From NCBI RefSeq assembly GCF_010731715.1, contig NZ_AP022587.1, positions 6,014,001 through 6,078,000 on the forward strand: a stretch of DNA of 64,000 bases, written 5' to 3'. The DNA is from Mycobacterium stomatepiae (GTDB lineage Bacteria > Actinomycetota > Actinomycetes > Mycobacteriales > Mycobacteriaceae). A program made the translations under genes and the position numbers. Position 1 is the first letter of the stretch; every line of letters begins with the position of its first letter. The notes under the pieces were generated by a model that worked only from the letters and a program-made list of their open reading frames with translations, ran no database searches and had not been told where the DNA came from. Positions 61,886 to 64,000 of the stretch are shown piece by piece.

Positions 61886-62677
61886 ATGGCTGATTTCAAG
61901 GGCAAACGATACGTCGTCACCGGCGCCGCTTCGGGAATCGGACATGCGGTCGCCGAGCGATTGCTGGCCGCCGGAGCCGAGGTGCACTGCCTGGACCGCA
62001 ACAAACCGACCGCCAACGTGACCCAGCACGTCGAGGTCGACCTGGCGAGCCCGAACAGCATTGACAGCGCGGTGGAGCAACTCGACGGCGAGTTCGACGG
62101 ATTGATCAACGTGGCCGGCATCCCCGGTACGGCGCCCGCCGACTTGGTGATGGCAGTCAACAGCCTGGCGGTACGGCACTTGACGGAGTCGTTCTTCGAC
62201 CGCCTCAAGCCAGGCGCAGCGGTCACGATCGTGTCGTCGACCGCCGGCTTCGGCTGGCCATTGCGGCTCGACGCGATACGCGATCTGCTGTGCACCGATA
62301 CCTTCGAAGAGGGCGCGGCGTGGTTCAAAGCCAACCCGCAGCAGGGCAATGCGTACAACTTCTCCAAGGAAGTCAGCACGGTCTATGCCATGTCGATGGG
62401 TTTGGCATTGGGAGAGATGGGATTTCGCATCAAGGCGGTGCTTCCCGGGCCGGTGGAGACGCCGATCCTGGTCGACTTTGAGGAGTCGATGGGCAAGGAC
62501 ACCCTCGACGGGTTGAAGAATCTGCTGGGGCGCCATGCCGACCCCGAAGATATCGCCGACGTCGTGTTGTTTTTGGCATCCGATGATGCGCGATGGGTCA
62601 ACGGACAGGCGATTGCCGTCGACGGCGGCATCAGCGGGGCGGTGGGCAGTGGCGTAGTGCCCACCCCCGAAATCTGA
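61886..62677 (+). CDS. SDR family oxidoreductase
   Basis: 263 residues from ATG 61886 after TTAGGAGAA. Cofactor motif TGAASGIG, short Rossmann region without long loop, INVAGIPG, catalytic SSTAGFGW and YNFSK (Ser, Tyr, Lys). The shape resembles 3-alpha-hydroxysteroid and coniferyl-alcohol-type dehydrogenases. It would oxidise the alcohol produced by the P450 seven bases upstream. Confidence 0.88.
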   Translation: MADFKGKRYVVTGAASGIGHAVAERLLAAGAEVHCLDRNKPTANVTQHVEVDLASPNSIDSAVEQLDGEFDGLINVAGIPGTAPADLVMAVNSLAVRHLTESFFDRLKPGAAVTIVSSTAGFGWPLRLDAIRDLLCTDTFEEGAAWFKANPQQGNAYNFSKEVSTVYAMSMGLALGEMGFRIKAVLPGPVETPILVDFEESMGKDTLDGLKNLLGRHADPEDIADVVLFLASDDARWVNGQAIAVDGGISGAVGSGVVPTPEI

Positions 62678-62695
62678 GGTATTTCAGGAGATTCT

Positions 62696-64000
62696 GTGAC
62701 TATTCACGCACTGGAGACCACCACTGGCGCCAGCGTGCTTGCGGATCTGCGCCGGGTGTTCGGTACCGGCCGCACCCGCAGCGTGGAATGGCGACTGGAG
62801 CAGCTGCGTGGGATCGAGCGGTTCGTCGCCGAGCGAGAGCCGGACATCGCGGCGGCGTTGGCCGACGATCTCGGTCGCTCCCCGACAGAGGCGTGGTTGG
62901 GTGACATCGCATCGACCAAGGGCGAAGCCGTCTACGCACGCAAGCATTTGAAGCGGTGGATGCGCAAGCAGCGCGTGTCATTGCCGTTGGCGCAGTTGCC
63001 CGGTCGCGGCTGGGTCCAATACGACCCGCTGGGCGTGGTGCTGGTCATCGGGCCCTGGAATTATCCGCTGTATCTGAGCCTGGCGCCGTTGGTGGCCGCG
63101 GTAGCGGCCGGCAACTGCGCGGTGATCAAACCTTCCGAGCTCGCGCCCGCAACCTCGGCGTTACTGGCGCAGTTGCTTCCGCTGTATGTCGATCCGGAGG
63201 CCGTCCGGGTCGTCGAGGGGGATGCGGCCGTGACCCAGGAGCTGCTTGCGGCGGGATTCGACCACGCGCTGTTCACGGGCGGCACCGAGATCGGCAAGAA
63301 GATCATGGCCGCCGCCGCACCGACCCTGACGCCGGTGACACTGGAACTGGGCGGCAAGAGCCCGGTGATCGTTGCGGCCGACGCCGACATCGATGTCGCC
63401 GCCCGCCGCATCGCGTGGGTGAAGTTGATGAACTCGGGCCAGACGTGCATCGCACCGGACTATGTGCTGGCCGACCATCGCATCGTTGACGAGTTGGTCA
63501 ACAAGATCGTCGCCAATGTTCGCGATTTCCGCTCGGGGGAAACAGATCCGGCGTTGCGGATCGTCAACCAACGTCAATTCGACCGCTTGGTATCTCTGAT
63601 CAGCACGACCGACGGCAAGGTGGTTACCGGGGGGCGCTCGGATGGCGCCACGCTCCGGGTCGAACCGACCGTGATCGTCAACCCAGCTCCGACCGATCCG
63701 GTGATGACCGACGAGATCTTCGGCCCGATCCTGCCCGTCATAGCGGTCGAATCCCTAGATCATGCGGTCGATTTCGTCAACAGCAGACCAAAGCCACTGG
63801 CGCTCTACATCTTTGCTTCGGGCCAGACCGGCCGCGGACTGATCGACCGCATCCCATCCGGCGGCGCGGTGATCAACCATGTGGCCATGCATTGCTTGGT
63901 GCCGGCACTGCCGTTCGGTGGCGTCGGATCCAGCGGCATGGGCGCCTATCACGGCAAATGGGGCTTCGAGGCGCTGAGCCATCGCCGTGCGGTGCTGGCG
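62696..64000 (+). CDS. aldehyde dehydrogenase, 3' end beyond the window
   Basis: GTG 62696 with CAGGAG upstream opens a frame of 435 codons that reaches the right edge without a stop. GVVLVIGPWNYPLYLSLAPL near residue 122, KPSELAP, TGGTEIGKKI, catalytic Glu in LELGGKSP and Cys in NSGQTCIAP, then TDEIFGPILPVI and PFGGVGSSGMGAYHG. It is a short-chain-length (class 3-like) aldehyde dehydrogenase of about 450 residues and should oxidise the aldehyde formed by the SDR next to it. Confidence 0.88.
   Translation, partial: MTIHALETTTGASVLADLRRVFGTGRTRSVEWRLEQLRGIERFVAEREPDIAAALADDLGRSPTEAWLGDIASTKGEAVYARKHLKRWMRKQRVSLPLAQLPGRGWVQYDPLGVVLVIGPWNYPLYLSLAPLVAAVAAGNCAVIKPSELAPATSALLAQLLPLYVDPEAVRVVEGDAAVTQELLAAGFDHALFTGGTEIGKKIMAAAAPTLTPVTLELGGKSPVIVAADADIDVAARRIAWVKLMNSGQTCIAPDYVLADHRIVDELVNKIVANVRDFRSGETDPALRIVNQRQFDRLVSLISTTDGKVVTGGRSDGATLRVEPTVIVNPAPTDPVMTDEIFGPILPVIAVESLDHAVDFVNSRPKPLALYIFASGQTGRGLIDRIPSGGAVINHVAMHCLVPALPFGGVGSSGMGAYHGKWGFEALSHRRAVLA

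Noticed and set aside
1..64000. tRNA, rRNA, CRISPR arrays, insertion sequences, phage integrases
   Set aside because: None seen: no cloverleaf-like segment, regularly spaced repeats, transposase or recombinase motifs were recognised on either strand.

Overview
The window is high-GC, densely coded DNA from a mycobacterium (genus Mycobacterium in the broad sense; species not determinable from the sequence alone). The evidence is a complete yrbE-mce operon with two Mce-associated membrane proteins, an MPT51/FbpD protein, an LpqH-type lipoprotein, a DUF732 protein, many acyl-CoA dehydrogenases, acyl-CoA synthetases and enoyl-CoA hydratases, two P450s, F420-type luciferase-like oxidoreductases and at least six TetR regulators. 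GTG starts and 1-8 base gene overlaps are common.

Layout. 1-3204: 3' end of a frameshifted membrane protein, a TetR regulator, a DUF305-type lipoprotein and a long non-coding leader. 3205-14428: mce operon (yrbEA, yrbEB, mceA-mceF, two mas genes), a predicted lipid importer; mceA carries a small deletion and mceC loses its stop. 14431-17148: small secreted proteins and lipoproteins (CAP domain, LpqH-like, MPT51-like). 17149-18058: mostly non-coding, with one possible 36-residue protein. 18059-27626: luciferase-like oxidoreductases, a kinase-like protein, an enoyl-CoA hydratase, a NorE/NorF-like pair, TetR, a Baeyer-Villiger monooxygenase and an acyl-CoA dehydrogenase. 27641-31556: a compact module (TetR, luciferase-like oxidoreductase, SRPBCC protein, AveC-like membrane protein, 37-residue membrane protein) bounded by exact 24-bp direct repeats. 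31560-37046 (minus strand): acyl-CoA dehydrogenase, P450, ferredoxin, aldehyde dehydrogenase, alpha-methylacyl-CoA racemase, an apparent oxidation route for a methyl-branched chain or sterol-like side chain. 37331-42686: carotenoid oxygenase, acyl-CoA dehydrogenase, TetR, hydrolase, enoyl-CoA hydratase, DUF732. 42709-54124: divergent SDRs, then a tightly overlapping plus-strand operon (SDR, three enoyl-CoA hydratases, FadD, Rieske oxygenase alpha and beta subunits, small protein, thiolase, HMG-CoA-synthase/DUF35 fusion, SCP2-type thiolase), a complete-looking ring-attack and beta-oxidation pathway. 54209-64000: TetR remnant, TetR, SDR, FadD, a seven-helix membrane protein, SCP2 protein, FadD, P450, SDR and a truncated aldehyde dehydrogenase.

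Taken together, the mce importer could bring in a lipid or sterol-like substrate that the surrounding P450, SDR, FadD, FadE, Ech, thiolase and Rieske enzymes would break down; the actual substrate cannot be read from the sequence. Several operator-like palindromes sit in the divergent promoters and are the best clue to regulation. Seven genes are broken by small indels. Six of these look like single-base losses, three or four of them in G or C runs, so consensus errors must be excluded before calling them pseudogenes; the mceA lesion is larger and more likely real.
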